From: Saccharopolyspora dendranthemae
Lineage (GTDB): Bacteria; Actinomycetota; Actinomycetes; Mycobacteriales; Pseudonocardiaceae
Assembly (NCBI RefSeq): GCF_007829955.1
Contig: NZ_VIWX01000001.1
Coordinates: 1,674,001 to 1,738,000, forward strand
Direction: 5' to 3'
DNA: 64,000 nucleotides
Below the pieces are notes generated by a model. That model had not been told where the DNA came from and searched no databases. It saw only the letters and a program-made list of their open reading frames with translations. Positions 17,322 through 25,595 of the stretch are shown here, in pieces (positions within the stretch are counted from its first letter, which is position 1; each line of letters begins with the position of its first letter). Both the position numbers and the translations under genes were made by a program.

Positions 17322-18089
17322 GTGAGCATCGCACTGGGTGCGCCCGGATGGAGCGACCTGACGTCGCACGACGTCGAGGCCGCGCGCGAGTTCTACACCG
17401 GGCTGTTCGGCTGGCGCTGGGTCCAGCGCTGCGAGTACAACATCGCGTTCCGGGACGACACCCCGGTCGCGGGCTTGATGAAACCGGAATCCGACGACAT
17501 CCCCACCGCGTGGACGCTGTACCTGGAGTGCGGGTCCACGCGCCGCGCGACCGAGCGGATCCGGGCCCTGGGCGGCAAGGTCATCATCCCGCCGACCGAC
17601 ACACCGGGGCACGAGATGTTCATGATCGCCGAGGACCCGGGTGGAGCGGTCGTGGGTCTGTGGGAAGCACCGGACAACGCCGTGTTCGGCTGGGGTCGCG
17701 CGGGCGCGCTGTGCTGGGCCGAACTGCACACCCGCGACGGCGCGGCCACTGACCCCTTCTACGCGGAGCTGCTGGCCTACAGGCAGGAGCAGATCGGCGA
17801 GAAGGGCGGCGCGTTCGACTACACCGTCTGGTACGTCGGCGATCAACCGACGCTGGGGCGGTTCGAGTCCGGTCTCTCGCTCCCGGAAGGAGTCCCGCCG
17901 CACTGGCAGCTGTACTTCCAGGTCAACCCCGACCACGACGCCGACGCCGCGGTCGCCAAGGCCCAGTCGCTGGGCGGTGAGGTGCTGCGGGAGCCCTCCG
18001 ACTCGCCGCACGGCCGGACGGCGGTGCTGCGGGACGTCGTCGGTGCCACCTTCACCGTCATCGACACCGCACGGCGAACGGGCGAGTGA
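17322..18089 (+). CDS. VOC-family protein with two glyoxalase-like domains
   Basis: About 255 residues formed by two tandem vicinal-oxygen-chelate domains (about 1-120 and 130-250). Each starts with a short strand-helix unit containing the F-Y-x-x-L/LF pattern (AREFYTGLFGW, TDPFYAELLAY) and ends with a D-x-x-G-A-x-x-x-L/V pattern (EDPGGAVVGLW, RDVVGATFTVI). Related actinobacterial proteins are annotated as hydroxylases, dioxygenases or self-protection proteins, and the substrate is unknown. The GTG at 17322 is favoured by GGGAG eight bases upstream. Another in-frame GTG at 17298 is less likely. It converges with the ECF41 sigma gene, with no intervening base. Confidence 0.85.
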   Translation: MSIALGAPGWSDLTSHDVEAAREFYTGLFGWRWVQRCEYNIAFRDDTPVAGLMKPESDDIPTAWTLYLECGSTRRATERIRALGGKVIIPPTDTPGHEMFMIAEDPGGAVVGLWEAPDNAVFGWGRAGALCWAELHTRDGAATDPFYAELLAYRQEQIGEKGGAFDYTVWYVGDQPTLGRFESGLSLPEGVPPHWQLYFQVNPDHDADAAVAKAQSLGGEVLREPSDSPHGRTAVLRDVVGATFTVIDTARRTGE

Positions 18090-18974
18090 TCAGTCCAGCA
18101 GCACCGGGTCGAGCTCGGCGATGTGGTCGCGGTCGGCGATCACCTCGATCTCGGAGATCCGGCCATCACGAGTGGCCACGATGAAGACCGAGTGCGCCTT
18201 GCCGCGAGGCGCGTAGGCGGCGCCGATGGAGTCGGCGACCAGCGCCACGCGCGCCAGCTTGGCGCCGTTCTGGAACGCCTTGGCGACGACGTCCGCGCCG
18301 CGCGACTCCGCTGTGAGCGCAGGGGCACCGGCCTTGCGGGCGCGGGCCGCCGTGTCCACCGCGCGCTGATCGGCGCGCAGCACGACATCGGGGTCGAGCA
18401 CGGTCAGCAGGCCCTCGAAGTCGCCTTCGCGGGCTGCTCGCAGGAACGCCTCGACGACCTCCCGCTGCGCGACCAGGTCCGTGGCCGGTTCTCCGCTCCG
18501 CCGCACCCGACGACGGGCCCGGCTGGCGAGCTGCCGGGTGGCCGTCGAGCTGCGTCCCACGATCGGGGCGATGTCGTCGAAGGGCACCGCGAACATGTCG
18601 TGCAGGACGAACGCGAGCCGTTCGGCCGGTTCGAGCGTGTCGAGCACGACGAACAAGGCCAGTCCGACCGAGTCGGCCATCATCGCTTCCGCTTCCGGCG
18701 TCGGTCCTTCCGACGACTCCGGAAGGTCCTCGGCAGGCTGCTCGGGCCTGGAGCGGCGGGCGCGGAGCATGTCCAGGCAGACCCGGCCGACGATCGTGGT
18801 CAGCCAGCCGCCCAGGTTGGCGACGTCGTCGGCGCCCGCGCGGTCCACGCGCAGCCACGCCTCCTGCACCGCGTCCTCGGCCTCGGTGTGCGAACCGAGC
18901 ATCCGCAGCGCGACCGCCTTCAACCGCCTGCGGTGCTGCTCGAACCGCCTCGCCAGGACATCGCTGTCGTCCAT
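18090..18974 (-). CDS. sigJ: ECF41-type RNA polymerase sigma factor with SnoaL-like domain
   Basis: A 294-residue sigma factor. Region 2 (AEDAVQEAWLRVDR, LGGWLTTIVGRVCLDMLR) and region 4 (LAFVLHDMFAVPFDDIAPIVGRSSTATRQLASRARRRVR) are followed by a C-terminal NTF2/SnoaL-like domain (about 175-294). That domain takes the place of an anti-sigma factor in group ECF41. The neighbouring AhpD/carboxymuconolactone decarboxylase-type gene is the partner commonly found beside ECF41 factors. Both divergent genes carry an ECF41-type promoter, so the sigma factor probably activates itself and its partner. M. tuberculosis SigJ has the same architecture. The inducing signal is unknown. Confidence 0.9.
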   Translation of the reverse strand: MDDSDVLARRFEQHRRRLKAVALRMLGSHTEAEDAVQEAWLRVDRAGADDVANLGGWLTTIVGRVCLDMLRARRSRPEQPAEDLPESSEGPTPEAEAMMADSVGLALFVVLDTLEPAERLAFVLHDMFAVPFDDIAPIVGRSSTATRQLASRARRRVRRSGEPATDLVAQREVVEAFLRAAREGDFEGLLTVLDPDVVLRADQRAVDTAARARKAGAPALTAESRGADVVAKAFQNGAKLARVALVADSIGAAYAPRGKAHSVFIVATRDGRISEIEVIADRDHIAELDPVLLD

Positions 18975-18975
18975 C

Positions 18976-19002
18976 GGTCACATTCCTCCGTCGCCGCCCG
19001 TC
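18976..19002 (+). promoter_or_regulatory. ECF41-type promoter for the AhpD-like gene
   Basis: GGTCACA (18976-18982), 16 bp, then CGTC (18999-19002). The established ECF41 target is TGTCACA-N16-CGTC, so only the first base differs. Transcription would start near 19008, about 40 bases before the ATG. Confidence 0.7.
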
Positions 19003-19011
19003 ATGGGGGTA

Positions 19012-19038
19012 GACGAGCCGGGACCGGCTCTTGTGACA
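19012..19038 (-). promoter_or_regulatory. ECF41-type promoter for the sigma factor gene
   Basis: On the minus strand TGTCACA (19038-19032), 16 bp, then CGTC (19015-19012), an exact match to the ECF41 consensus. It points at the sigma gene and predicts positive autoregulation. Confidence 0.75.
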
Positions 19039-19049
19039 GGGAGGCACTC

Positions 19050-19505
19050 ATGCAAGCACGGATGAACAACCCCGCGATGCTCCTGCCGGACGCTTTCAAG
19101 CAGATCCAGGCGTTGATGAAGACGATTCACTCGGTCGACATCCCGGCGGAGACCCTGGAGCTGGTGCACCTGCGCTCCAGCCAGATCAACGGGTGCAGCT
19201 TCTGCGCGCACTACAGCTCCAAGCAGCTCAAGGCGCTCGGGACCAGCGACGACAAGCTCTGGGCGGTAGCGGCTTGGCGGGAGGCTCCCTTCTTCGACGA
19301 CGGCGAGCGCGCCGCGCTGGAGCTGGCCGAGGCCACGACCCGTCTCGCCGACAAGGGCGACGCCGTCGACGACGAGCTCTGGAAGCGGATCACCGAGCAC
19401 TACGACGAGGAGCAGATCGCAGCCCTCACCCTGATGATCGGCGTGTCCAACCTGTTCAACCGCGTCAACGCCGTCACCAGGCAACCCGCAGGCGACACCT
19501 TCTGA
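19050..19505 (+). CDS. Carboxymuconolactone decarboxylase / AhpD-like protein
   Basis: A 151-residue all-helical CMD-family protein. The redox motif GCSFCAHYS (C49, C52, H54 region) is the AhpD-type Cys-x-x-Cys-x-x-x-His active site, used for peroxide-linked thiol chemistry. The C-terminal half (ERAALELAEATTRLADKGDAVDDELW, LTLMIGVSNLFNRVNAV) is typical of the family. The ATG has CAGGGAGG five bases upstream. It is divergent from the ECF41 sigma gene and very likely its direct target. It ends just before palindromic repeat copy 3. Confidence 0.92.
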   Translation: MQARMNNPAMLLPDAFKQIQALMKTIHSVDIPAETLELVHLRSSQINGCSFCAHYSSKQLKALGTSDDKLWAVAAWREAPFFDDGERAALELAEATTRLADKGDAVDDELWKRITEHYDEEQIAALTLMIGVSNLFNRVNAVTRQPAGDTF

Positions 19506-19529
19506 CCCGGGCACGAGCGGGGCGGCAAT

Positions 19530-19599
19530 GGGCGGTTTTGGTCCGAATTGTCCGGGCAGAACGAACTTCGATCATGGACGGTTCGGACCGAAACCGCCC
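19530..19599. repeat. Dispersed intergenic palindrome, copy 3 (diverged)
   Basis: Arms of 18 bases, GGGCGGTTTTGGTCCGAA and TTCGGACCGAAACCGCCC, are complementary except one G-U pair. Length (70 bp), internal GATCATGG and the GGTT-x-GGAC arm align with copy 1, while the stem ends carry matched base changes. It lies between the converging AhpD-like and methyltransferase genes. Confidence 0.7.
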
Positions 19600-19612
19600 G
19601 AGGACCCCGGGC

Positions 19613-20335
19613 TCACGGGGTGAGGAGGCCCGTGGGCTTGGTCCTCGTCCTCAGGCGGTAGGTGACCGGGATGGTTCTCCCCGGGGTCTCCGCTGCTGCT
19701 CGGGCGGCCGTCCTGGCCGAGAACTCGATGCCCAGGACCGCCTCCAGCGTCCGTCGGTCCTCGAAGCGCCAGTGGGTGGGCACCGACCTGCTCGCGAAGT
19801 GGTGGCGGGCGAAGAACGACTCGATGCCGTCCGGATCGATCTGCGGAGCGTCCGCGCGCATCCAGGCGCCGTAGGGCTCCGTCGCGGTGTCCAGGTCGAT
19901 GATCGCGATCGTGCCGCCCGGCCTCAGCACGCGCTCGGCCTCGGCCAGCCCCGGTTCGCACCCGGGGCCGAAGAAGTACGCGGTGCGGGCGTGGAGCAGG
20001 TCGGCGCTGCCATCGGCCAGCGGGAGCCGCTGAGCCGGAGCGACCTCGACATCCACGCCCGGGGTGCGGGCGCGGGCGCGCTCGGCGAGCGGCGCGTGCG
20101 GCTCGACACCGATCACCGATCGGGCGCTGCCGGCGAAGACGGGCAGGTGGAAGCCATCACCGCAGCCCACGTCCACCACGTCGAGCCCGGCCCAGTCGCG
20201 CTCGGCGCGCAGCGCCTCCCACACCGCTCCGGCCGGGTCCTGGGCGGTGTTCTCCGCCTCGTAGACCTCGGGCCAGTTCCAGATGTTCGGGCTCGGCGTG
20301 ACCTCAGGGACGCGCCTCTCCCGCCAGGTCCGCAT
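19613..20335 (-). CDS. Class I SAM-dependent methyltransferase
   Basis: A 240-residue protein with the Rossmann methyltransferase core. Motif I is VVDVGCGDG, an acidic loop (GVEPHA) follows, the post-I region is DLLHARTAYFFGPG and motif III is RVLRPGGTIAIIDLD. The substrate is unknown. Its ATG shares one base with the cdsA stop (TGATG), so it is translationally coupled to phospholipid synthesis and closes the rpsB-cdsA gene series. It could modify a lipid or a small molecule. Only the fold is certain. Confidence 0.88.
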   Translation of the reverse strand: MRTWRERRVPEVTPSPNIWNWPEVYEAENTAQDPAGAVWEALRAERDWAGLDVVDVGCGDGFHLPVFAGSARSVIGVEPHAPLAERARARTPGVDVEVAPAQRLPLADGSADLLHARTAYFFGPGCEPGLAEAERVLRPGGTIAIIDLDTATEPYGAWMRADAPQIDPDGIESFFARHHFASRSVPTHWRFEDRRTLEAVLGIEFSARTAARAAAETPGRTIPVTYRLRTRTKPTGLLTP

Positions 20336-21216
20336 CAGCCGGGGATGAGCCAGAACAGCATCATCCACGCCAGCGGTGCCGACGGGAGCAGCGAATCCAT
20401 CCGGTCCATCAGACCGCCGTGACCGGGCAGCAGGTTGCCCATGTCCTTGATCCCCAGATCGCGCTTGATCACCGACTCCATCAGGTCGCCGATCGTCGCG
20501 CTGCACACCAGAGCCGCGCCCACCAGCACGCCCATCCACCACTGGCCGTCGAGCAGCAGCCACACCGACAGCGCACCGGCCAGAACGCCGCCGACCAACG
20601 ACCCGCCGAAGCCCTCCCAGGACTTCTTCGGGCTGATGACCGGTGCCATCGGGTGCTTGCCGAACAGCACGCCGAACGCATAACCGCCGGTGTCCGAGGC
20701 GACGACGCAGATCAGGAACACCATCGCCCGGAACGCGCCGTCCTCGGGACGCACCAGCATCGCGGCGAACGCGGTGAACAGCGGCACGTAGGCGGCGGTG
20801 AACACCGAAGCGGTGACATCGCGCAGGTAGCCGTCGACCCCGTTGCGGAACCGCCAGACCAGGCAGCCCAGCACCGTGATCGCGAACGAGATCAGGATCC
20901 CGCGCAGGCCGAACGGCCAGGACAGCCACATCATGGCCTGTCCGCCGACCAGCACCGGCACTAATGAGATCCGGATGCCCGCCGCGCGGCGCACGGCCTG
21001 GGCCAACTCGATGGTCGACACCAGGGCAGCCGCCGCGGCGATGCCGATGAACACGAACCGGACCATCAGCAGCGAGAGGATGACGGCCGCGCCCAGCACG
21101 ATCCCCACGCCGATCGCGGCGCGGAGATCACGACCAGCCCGGGATGGACGCGCAGACGGGTCCGGAACGTCAGCCGACATTCCGGACTCATCTGCGCATT
21201 GGCCGGGCATCACCAC
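20335..21216 (-). CDS. cdsA: Phosphatidate cytidylyltransferase
   Basis: Integral membrane enzyme that makes CDP-diacylglycerol from phosphatidic acid and CTP, the entry point to phospholipids. The 293 residues hold about eight membrane helices after a polar N-terminus. The CdsA signature is complete near the C-terminus (S-V-I-K-R-D-x3-K-D then LLPGHGGLMDR). The start GTG 21216 directly follows the frr stop. ATG 21210 is an alternative three codons in. It lies in the conserved order rpsB-tsf-pyrH-frr-cdsA. Confidence 0.96.
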   Translation of the reverse strand: MVMPGQCADESGMSADVPDPSARPSRAGRDLRAAIGVGIVLGAAVILSLLMVRFVFIGIAAAAALVSTIELAQAVRRAAGIRISLVPVLVGGQAMMWLSWPFGLRGILISFAITVLGCLVWRFRNGVDGYLRDVTASVFTAAYVPLFTAFAAMLVRPEDGAFRAMVFLICVVASDTGGYAFGVLFGKHPMAPVISPKKSWEGFGGSLVGGVLAGALSVWLLLDGQWWMGVLVGAALVCSATIGDLMESVIKRDLGIKDMGNLLPGHGGLMDRMDSLLPSAPLAWMMLFWLIPG

Positions 21217-21774
21217 TCAGACCTCGAGGAGTTCCGCTTCCTTGTGCTTGAGCAGCTCGTCGACCTGACCGGTGTAGCGGTGGGTCAGGTTCTCGAGTTC
21301 CTTCTCCGCACGGGCGCCCTCGTCCTCGCCGGCTTCGCCGTCCTTGACGATGCGCTCGATCTCTTCCTTGACCTTCCGGCGGATGCCGCGAATGGTGACC
21401 CGCCCGTCCTCGCCCTTGGACTTGGCGAGCTTGACCATCTCCTTGCGGCGCTCCTCGGTCATCTGCGGGATCGCGACGCGGATCAGCTGGCCATCGTTGG
21501 ACGGGTTGACGCCGAGGTCGGAATCGCGGATCGCCTTCTCCATCGCCTGCATCTGGCTGGCGTCATAAGGCTTGATCACGACCAGCCGGGCTTCGGGCAC
21601 GGAGACGCTCGCGAGCTGGTTCAACGGCGTCGGCGACCCGTAGTAGTCCACGACGATGCTGGAGAACATCGCGGGGTTCGCGCGACCGGTGCGGACGGAG
21701 GCCAGCCCATCCTTGGCCACCTCCACAGCCTTTTGCATCTTCTCCTCGCCTTCGAGAAGAGCTTCGTCGATCAC
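21217..21774 (-). CDS. frr: Ribosome recycling factor
   Basis: Splits post-termination ribosomes together with EF-G. At 185 residues it has the family length. Recognisable blocks are [29 protein letters not shown] near residue 30-58 and the helical C-terminal [31 protein letters not shown]. Three long helices form the tRNA-like shape. It sits 101 bases after pyrH and directly before cdsA, probably in one transcript. Confidence 0.98.
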   Translation of the reverse strand: MIDEALLEGEEKMQKAVEVAKDGLASVRTGRANPAMFSSIVVDYYGSPTPLNQLASVSVPEARLVVIKPYDASQMQAMEKAIRDSDLGVNPSNDGQLIRVAIPQMTEERRKEMVKLAKSKGEDGRVTIRGIRRKVKEEIERIVKDGEAGEDEGARAEKELENLTHRYTGQVDELLKHKEAELLEV

Positions 21775-21875
21775 GGCTGCTCCTTAAGTCTGCCGACCAG
21801 TGGATGTTGCAAGTGTGGCGTGTCGCTCAGCTCGCCCCCCGGGCGGCCCCACGACCAGATCAGGATCCAGCACCA

Positions 21876-22625
21876 TCAAAGCTTCTCCGCGCCCGGGGTG
21901 CTGACCAGCGTGCCGATCTTCTCACCACCGACCGCGCGGGCGATGTTGCCTTCCTCCATGAGGTTGAAGACCAGGATCGGCATGTGGTTATCCATGCACA
22001 GGCTGAACGCCGTGGCGTCGGCGACCTTCAGGCCGCGCTCCAGCACCTCGCGGTGCGTGATGTGCTCGAACAGCTTGGCGTCCGGCGTCGTCTTCGGGTC
22101 GGCGGTGTACACGCCGTCGACGGCCTTGGCCATCAGCACGACCTCGCAACCGATCTCCAGCGCCCGCTGCGCGGCGGTGGTGTCGGTGGAGAAGTACGGC
22201 ATGCCGGTACCGGAACCGAAGATGACCACGCGGCCCTTCTCCATGTGCCGCATCGCGCGCCGCGGGATGTAGGGCTCGGCGACCTGGCCCATGGTGATCG
22301 CGGTCATCACCCGCGTGTCGATCCCGTGCTCGCGTTCGAGGAAGTCCTGCAGCGCCAGGCAGTTCATCACGGTGCCCAGCATCGCCATGTAGTCGCCGCG
22401 CGCGCGGTCCATGCCGCGTTGCTGCAGTTCGGCGCCGCGGAAGAAGTTCCCGCCGCCGATCACGATGGCCACCTCGACCCCGTCGGCGACGATCTCGCCG
22501 ATCTGGCGGGCGACGGTGGCGACCACTTCGGGATCGATTCCGACGCTGCCGCCGCCGAACATCTCGCCGCCGAGCTTGAGCAGCACGCGGCCGTAACCGC
22601 GCTGAGCCGGGCCGTCGTCGGTCAC
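21876..22625 (-). CDS. pyrH: Uridylate kinase
   Basis: Bacterial hexameric UMP kinase of the amino-acid-kinase fold, converting UMP to UDP with ATP. The 249 residues include the family blocks [25 protein letters not shown], the nucleotide-binding [22 protein letters not shown], and the [11 protein letters not shown] loop. The start GTG 22625 has GGGAGG seven bases upstream. About 245 bases and a terminator separate it from tsf, so it probably has its own promoter. Confidence 0.98.
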   Translation of the reverse strand: MTDDGPAQRGYGRVLLKLGGEMFGGGSVGIDPEVVATVARQIGEIVADGVEVAIVIGGGNFFRGAELQQRGMDRARGDYMAMLGTVMNCLALQDFLEREHGIDTRVMTAITMGQVAEPYIPRRAMRHMEKGRVVIFGSGTGMPYFSTDTTAAQRALEIGCEVVLMAKAVDGVYTADPKTTPDAKLFEHITHREVLERGLKVADATAFSLCMDNHMPILVFNLMEEGNIARAVGGEKIGTLVSTPGAEKL

Positions 22626-22755
22626 TGGGATCCTCCCGCGAGAACTTGAGTGTGCACTTCTTCAGCCGATGTGCGGGTCGAGAACCGGATACCCGGCTCC
22701 TGAGCGACCGGAACCCGGCGCGGCCCCCACGAGCCCGGGTCCGTCCTTACCTTGC

Positions 22756-22790
22756 AAAAGCGCCCCGCCTCGACAACGGAGGCGGGGCGC
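22756..22790 (-). terminator. Intrinsic terminator after tsf
   Basis: Perfect 12-bp stem (GCGCCCCGCCTC) with a seven-base loop, followed on the minus strand by TTTT. It ends the rpsB-tsf transcript ahead of pyrH. Confidence 0.85.
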
Positions 22791-22870
22791 CGTGCCGTCT
22801 TCCACGGCCGCCGGGGCCGGTGCGCCGGCCGAGCCCGCAGGGCACGGCCGGCAGCCGCCGCGGCGTCGGA

Positions 22871-23686
22871 TCAGGCCTGGCCGACCTCGAACCGGACGAA
22901 ACCGGTCACGGTCACGCCGGACTCGTCCAGCAGGGCCTTGACGGTCTTCTTGCTGTCCTGCACGGACGCCTGGTCCAGGAGGCAGTTCTCCTTGAAGAAG
23001 CCGTTGAGGCGACCCTCGATGATCTTGGGAAGGGCCTTCTCCGGCTTGCCCTCCTCCTTCGCCGTCTCCTCGGCGATCCGGCGCTCGTTGGCCTGGAGCT
23101 CCTCGGGGACGTCGTCGCGGGAGAGGTAGGTCGGGCGGAGCGCGGCGACCTGCATCGCGGCGCCGCGAGCGGCCTCCGCGTCGTCACCGGTGTACTCGAC
23201 CAGGACACCCACGGCCGGGGGCAGGTCAGCCGAACGACGGTGCAGGTAGGTGGCCACCTGACCGTCGAACTTCTTGACCCGGCGCAGCTCCAGCTTCTCA
23301 CCGATCTTGGCGGAGAGCTCCTGGACCGCGTCGCCGACGGTCTTGTCGTCCAGCTTGGCAGCCAGCGCGGAGTCGACGTCGGTCGCACCCGCGGCAGCCG
23401 CAGCGGCGACGACCTTGTTGGCCAGCTCGATGAACTCGTCGTTCTTGGCGACGAAGTCCGTCTCGCTGTTGATCTCGATCAGCACGCCGCCCTCGGCGGC
23501 GACCAGGCCCTCGGCAGTGGCGCGCTCGGCGCGCTTGCCCACGTCCTTGGCACCCTTGATGCGCAGGCTCTCGACGGCCTTGTCGAAGTCGCCGTCGTTC
23601 TGCTCAAGAGCCTTCTTGCAGTCCATCATGCCGGCGCCGGTCAGCTCGCGAAGACGCTTGACGTCGGCCGCACTGAAGTTCGCCAT
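22871..23686 (-). CDS. tsf: Translation elongation factor Ts
   Basis: Nucleotide exchange factor for EF-Tu, 271 residues. The N-terminal UBA-like module with the signature [16 protein letters not shown] (about 12-27) and the second signature [15 protein letters not shown] are present, followed by the two core repeats. It follows rpsB after 191 bases containing a strong hairpin. Confidence 0.98.
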   Translation of the reverse strand: MANFSAADVKRLRELTGAGMMDCKKALEQNDGDFDKAVESLRIKGAKDVGKRAERATAEGLVAAEGGVLIEINSETDFVAKNDEFIELANKVVAAAAAAGATDVDSALAAKLDDKTVGDAVQELSAKIGEKLELRRVKKFDGQVATYLHRRSADLPPAVGVLVEYTGDDAEAARGAAMQVAALRPTYLSRDDVPEELQANERRIAEETAKEEGKPEKALPKIIEGRLNGFFKENCLLDQASVQDSKKTVKALLDESGVTVTGFVRFEVGQA

Positions 23687-23830
23687 CGTGCGTAGTCCGT
23701 CCCTGTTGATACGGAAGTGGAAGATCTTTCCGGAATTTCGAACCCGGCACCACGCGGAGCGCCGCGGTCAGCGGCCGTGCTCTCGCGCCCGATGCGGGCC
23801 GGTTGCCAGTGTGACTGGCGGACAGCCTGA

Positions 23831-23873
23831 TCGCGCTGCGCACCCGCCGGAGTTCAGCGGGTGCGCAGCGCGA
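23831..23873 (-). terminator. 17-bp hairpin between rpsB and tsf
   Basis: A perfect 17-bp stem (TCGCGCTGCGCACCCGC and complement) with a nine-base loop begins four bases after the rpsB stop. No T-tract follows, so it may partly terminate or stabilise the rpsB message rather than stop transcription fully. Confidence 0.6.
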
Positions 23874-23877
23874 GAGA

Positions 23878-24708
23878 TCAGGACTGCGCGGGCTGCTGCT
23901 CGCCGCCCTCGGCAGCCTGGCCGGAGTCGGAACCGGCCAGCAGCTCCTTCTCCCACTCGGCCAGCGGCTCGCCGCCGGCCGGCTTCTCCTCGCTGCCTTC
24001 CGAGGCACCGTTGCTGCGGCCGCTGCGGGCCATCAGGCCCTCGGCCACACCGTCGGCGACCACGCGGGTCAGCAGCGCGGCGGAGCGGATCGCGTCGTCG
24101 TTGCCCGGGATCGGGTAGTCGACCTCGTCGGGGTCGCAGTTGGTGTCCAGGATCGCGACGACCGGGATGTTCAGCTTGCGAGCCTCGCCGACGGCGATGT
24201 GCTCCTTCTTGGTGTCCACGATCCACACGGCGCTGGGCACCTTGGACATGTCGCGGATACCGCCGAGCGTCTTCTCCAGCTTGTCCTTCTCACGGGTCAG
24301 CATCAAGATTTCCTTCTTGGTGCGACCCTCGAAGCCACCGGTCTGCTCCATCGTCTCGAGTTCCTTGAGACGCTGCAGGCGGCGGTGAACGGTCTGGAAG
24401 TTGGTGAGCATGCCGCCCAGCCAGCGCTGGTTCACGTAGGGCATGCCGACCCGCAGGGCCTGCTCGGCGATCGCTTCCTGCGCCTGCTTCTTGGTGCCGA
24501 CGAACAGGATCGTGCCGCCGTGGGCGACGGTCTGCTTGATGAAGTCGAACGCACCATCGATGTAGGTCAGCGTCTGCTGCAGGTCGATGATGTAGATGCC
24601 GTTGCGCTCGGTGAAGATGTAGCGCTTCATCTTCGGGTTCCAGCGACGAGTCTGGTGCCCGAAGTGCACGCCGCTGTCGAGCAGCTGCTTCATGGTGACG
24701 ACGGCCAT
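23878..24708 (-). CDS. rpsB: 30S ribosomal protein S2
   Basis: S2 of the small subunit, 276 residues. The signature [25 protein letters not shown] opens the protein and [28 protein letters not shown] lies near residue 185-212. About 45 residues of acidic, low-complexity tail follow the conserved core, a common actinobacterial extension. The 5-prime leader contains two strong hairpins that might bind S2 in feedback control. It is first in the rpsB-tsf unit. Confidence 0.98.
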   Translation of the reverse strand: MAVVTMKQLLDSGVHFGHQTRRWNPKMKRYIFTERNGIYIIDLQQTLTYIDGAFDFIKQTVAHGGTILFVGTKKQAQEAIAEQALRVGMPYVNQRWLGGMLTNFQTVHRRLQRLKELETMEQTGGFEGRTKKEILMLTREKDKLEKTLGGIRDMSKVPSAVWIVDTKKEHIAVGEARKLNIPVVAILDTNCDPDEVDYPIPGNDDAIRSAALLTRVVADGVAEGLMARSGRSNGASEGSEEKPAGGEPLAEWEKELLAGSDSGQAAEGGEQQPAQS

Positions 24709-24733
24709 GGCCTGTGTTCACCTCTTGTGTCGG

Positions 24734-24791
24734 GCGCGCCCGCTCCGGGGCGCGCGTTTGGTTTGCCGCGACGAGCCGGTTGACTCGTCGC
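24734..24791 (-). promoter_or_regulatory. Structured rpsB leader with two hairpins
   Basis: Stem one pairs 24734-24741 with 24748-24755 (GCGCGCCC). Stem two pairs 24768-24775 with 24784-24791 (GCGACGAG). Both are perfect 8-bp stems within 85 bases upstream of the rpsB ATG. An autoregulatory leader is possible but unproven. Confidence 0.4.
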
Positions 24792-24998
24792 CCTGGTGCC
24801 CGGCCCGGCTCCCCCACCCGCTCCCTGGACGGGAACGGGACCGCGAAGGACCCGGTGGCCTGCCTGCAAGGGACCGGACTCAGCCGGAACGCTGCGCGGC
24901 GGCGTACGCGCGGGCACGCGTAGTCGGCTCGTGCTGACACGAAACCGCGTGAACAGTGTACTGGACGCGCAACCCGTCACCCGATCGCGGACCACGAG

Positions 24999-25026
24999 TT
25001 GTCCACAGCGGCCCGGTTCGTCCACA
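24999..25026 (+). promoter_or_regulatory. Pair of DnaA-box-like sites
   Basis: TTGTCCACA (24999-25007) is the actinobacterial DnaA-box consensus. TCGTCCACA (25018-25026) differs in one base and has the same orientation. They are 19 bp apart start to start, in the gap between rpsB and the M23 peptidase gene. The rest of this 370-base gap (24709-25078) shows no gene. Confidence 0.4.
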
Positions 25027-25078
25027 GATCGTCCGTCGGTCCTGGTCATGGCGGCAGCGAGCGGGACATGGTGGAGAC

Positions 25079-25585
25079 GTGCGCAACGTGATCGCGATCC
25101 TGCTCGGAGCCGCCCTCGCCTGCTGCTGCGCGCTCACCGCAGCAGCCGCTCCGACACCCCTTCTCCCCGCGTCCTCACCGGCGAGGTTCAGCTGGCCGCT
25201 CGTGCCCGCGCCGGAAGTGCTCCGGCCGTTCGAAGCACCGGGCTCGGCCTTCGGCCCGGGGCACCGCGGCGTCGACCTGGCCGGGGAACCGGGGCAGCCG
25301 GTGCTGGCCGCGACCGACGGCGTCGTGGTGCACGCCGGCTGGCTGGTGGACCGCAACGTGGTGTCGGTCGAGCACGCCGGCGGGCTGCGCACCAGCTACG
25401 AGCCGACCTCTCCCGAGGTCAGCGCGGGCGACCAGGTCACGCAGGGCCAGGTGATCGGACACCTGGAACCCGGGCATCCCGAGTGCGCGACCGCCTGCTT
25501 GCACTGGGGCTTGCGCGAGGGAGGTGAGTACCGGGACCCGCTGGAGCTGGTCCGAGGCACTCGGGTGCGGCTGCTGCCCTGGTGA
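25079..25585 (+). CDS. Secreted M23 metallopeptidase
   Basis: A signal peptide (about 1-24, ending AAAA) precedes a LytM/M23 domain of about 140 residues. Zinc ligands are the HxGxD motif (GHRGVDLAGE) and the later LHWG motif, with a TACLHWGL context. All catalytic elements of a lysostaphin-type endopeptidase are present, so it probably cuts peptidoglycan cross-bridges. M. tuberculosis has a homologue at the same place (Rv2891). The GTG at 25079 is preceded by GGAG at short spacing. An in-frame upstream region to 24956 lacks a signal peptide. It converges with whiG, with 10 bases between. Confidence 0.88.
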   Translation: MRNVIAILLGAALACCCALTAAAAPTPLLPASSPARFSWPLVPAPEVLRPFEAPGSAFGPGHRGVDLAGEPGQPVLAATDGVVVHAGWLVDRNVVSVEHAGGLRTSYEPTSPEVSAGDQVTQGQVIGHLEPGHPECATACLHWGLREGGEYRDPLELVRGTRVRLLPW

Positions 25586-25595
25586 AGGCGGAAGG

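Noticed and set aside
17133..18011. Extended N-terminus of the two-helix membrane protein
   Set aside because: It would run antisense through the VOC gene, while a clear AGGAG site supports the start at 17132.
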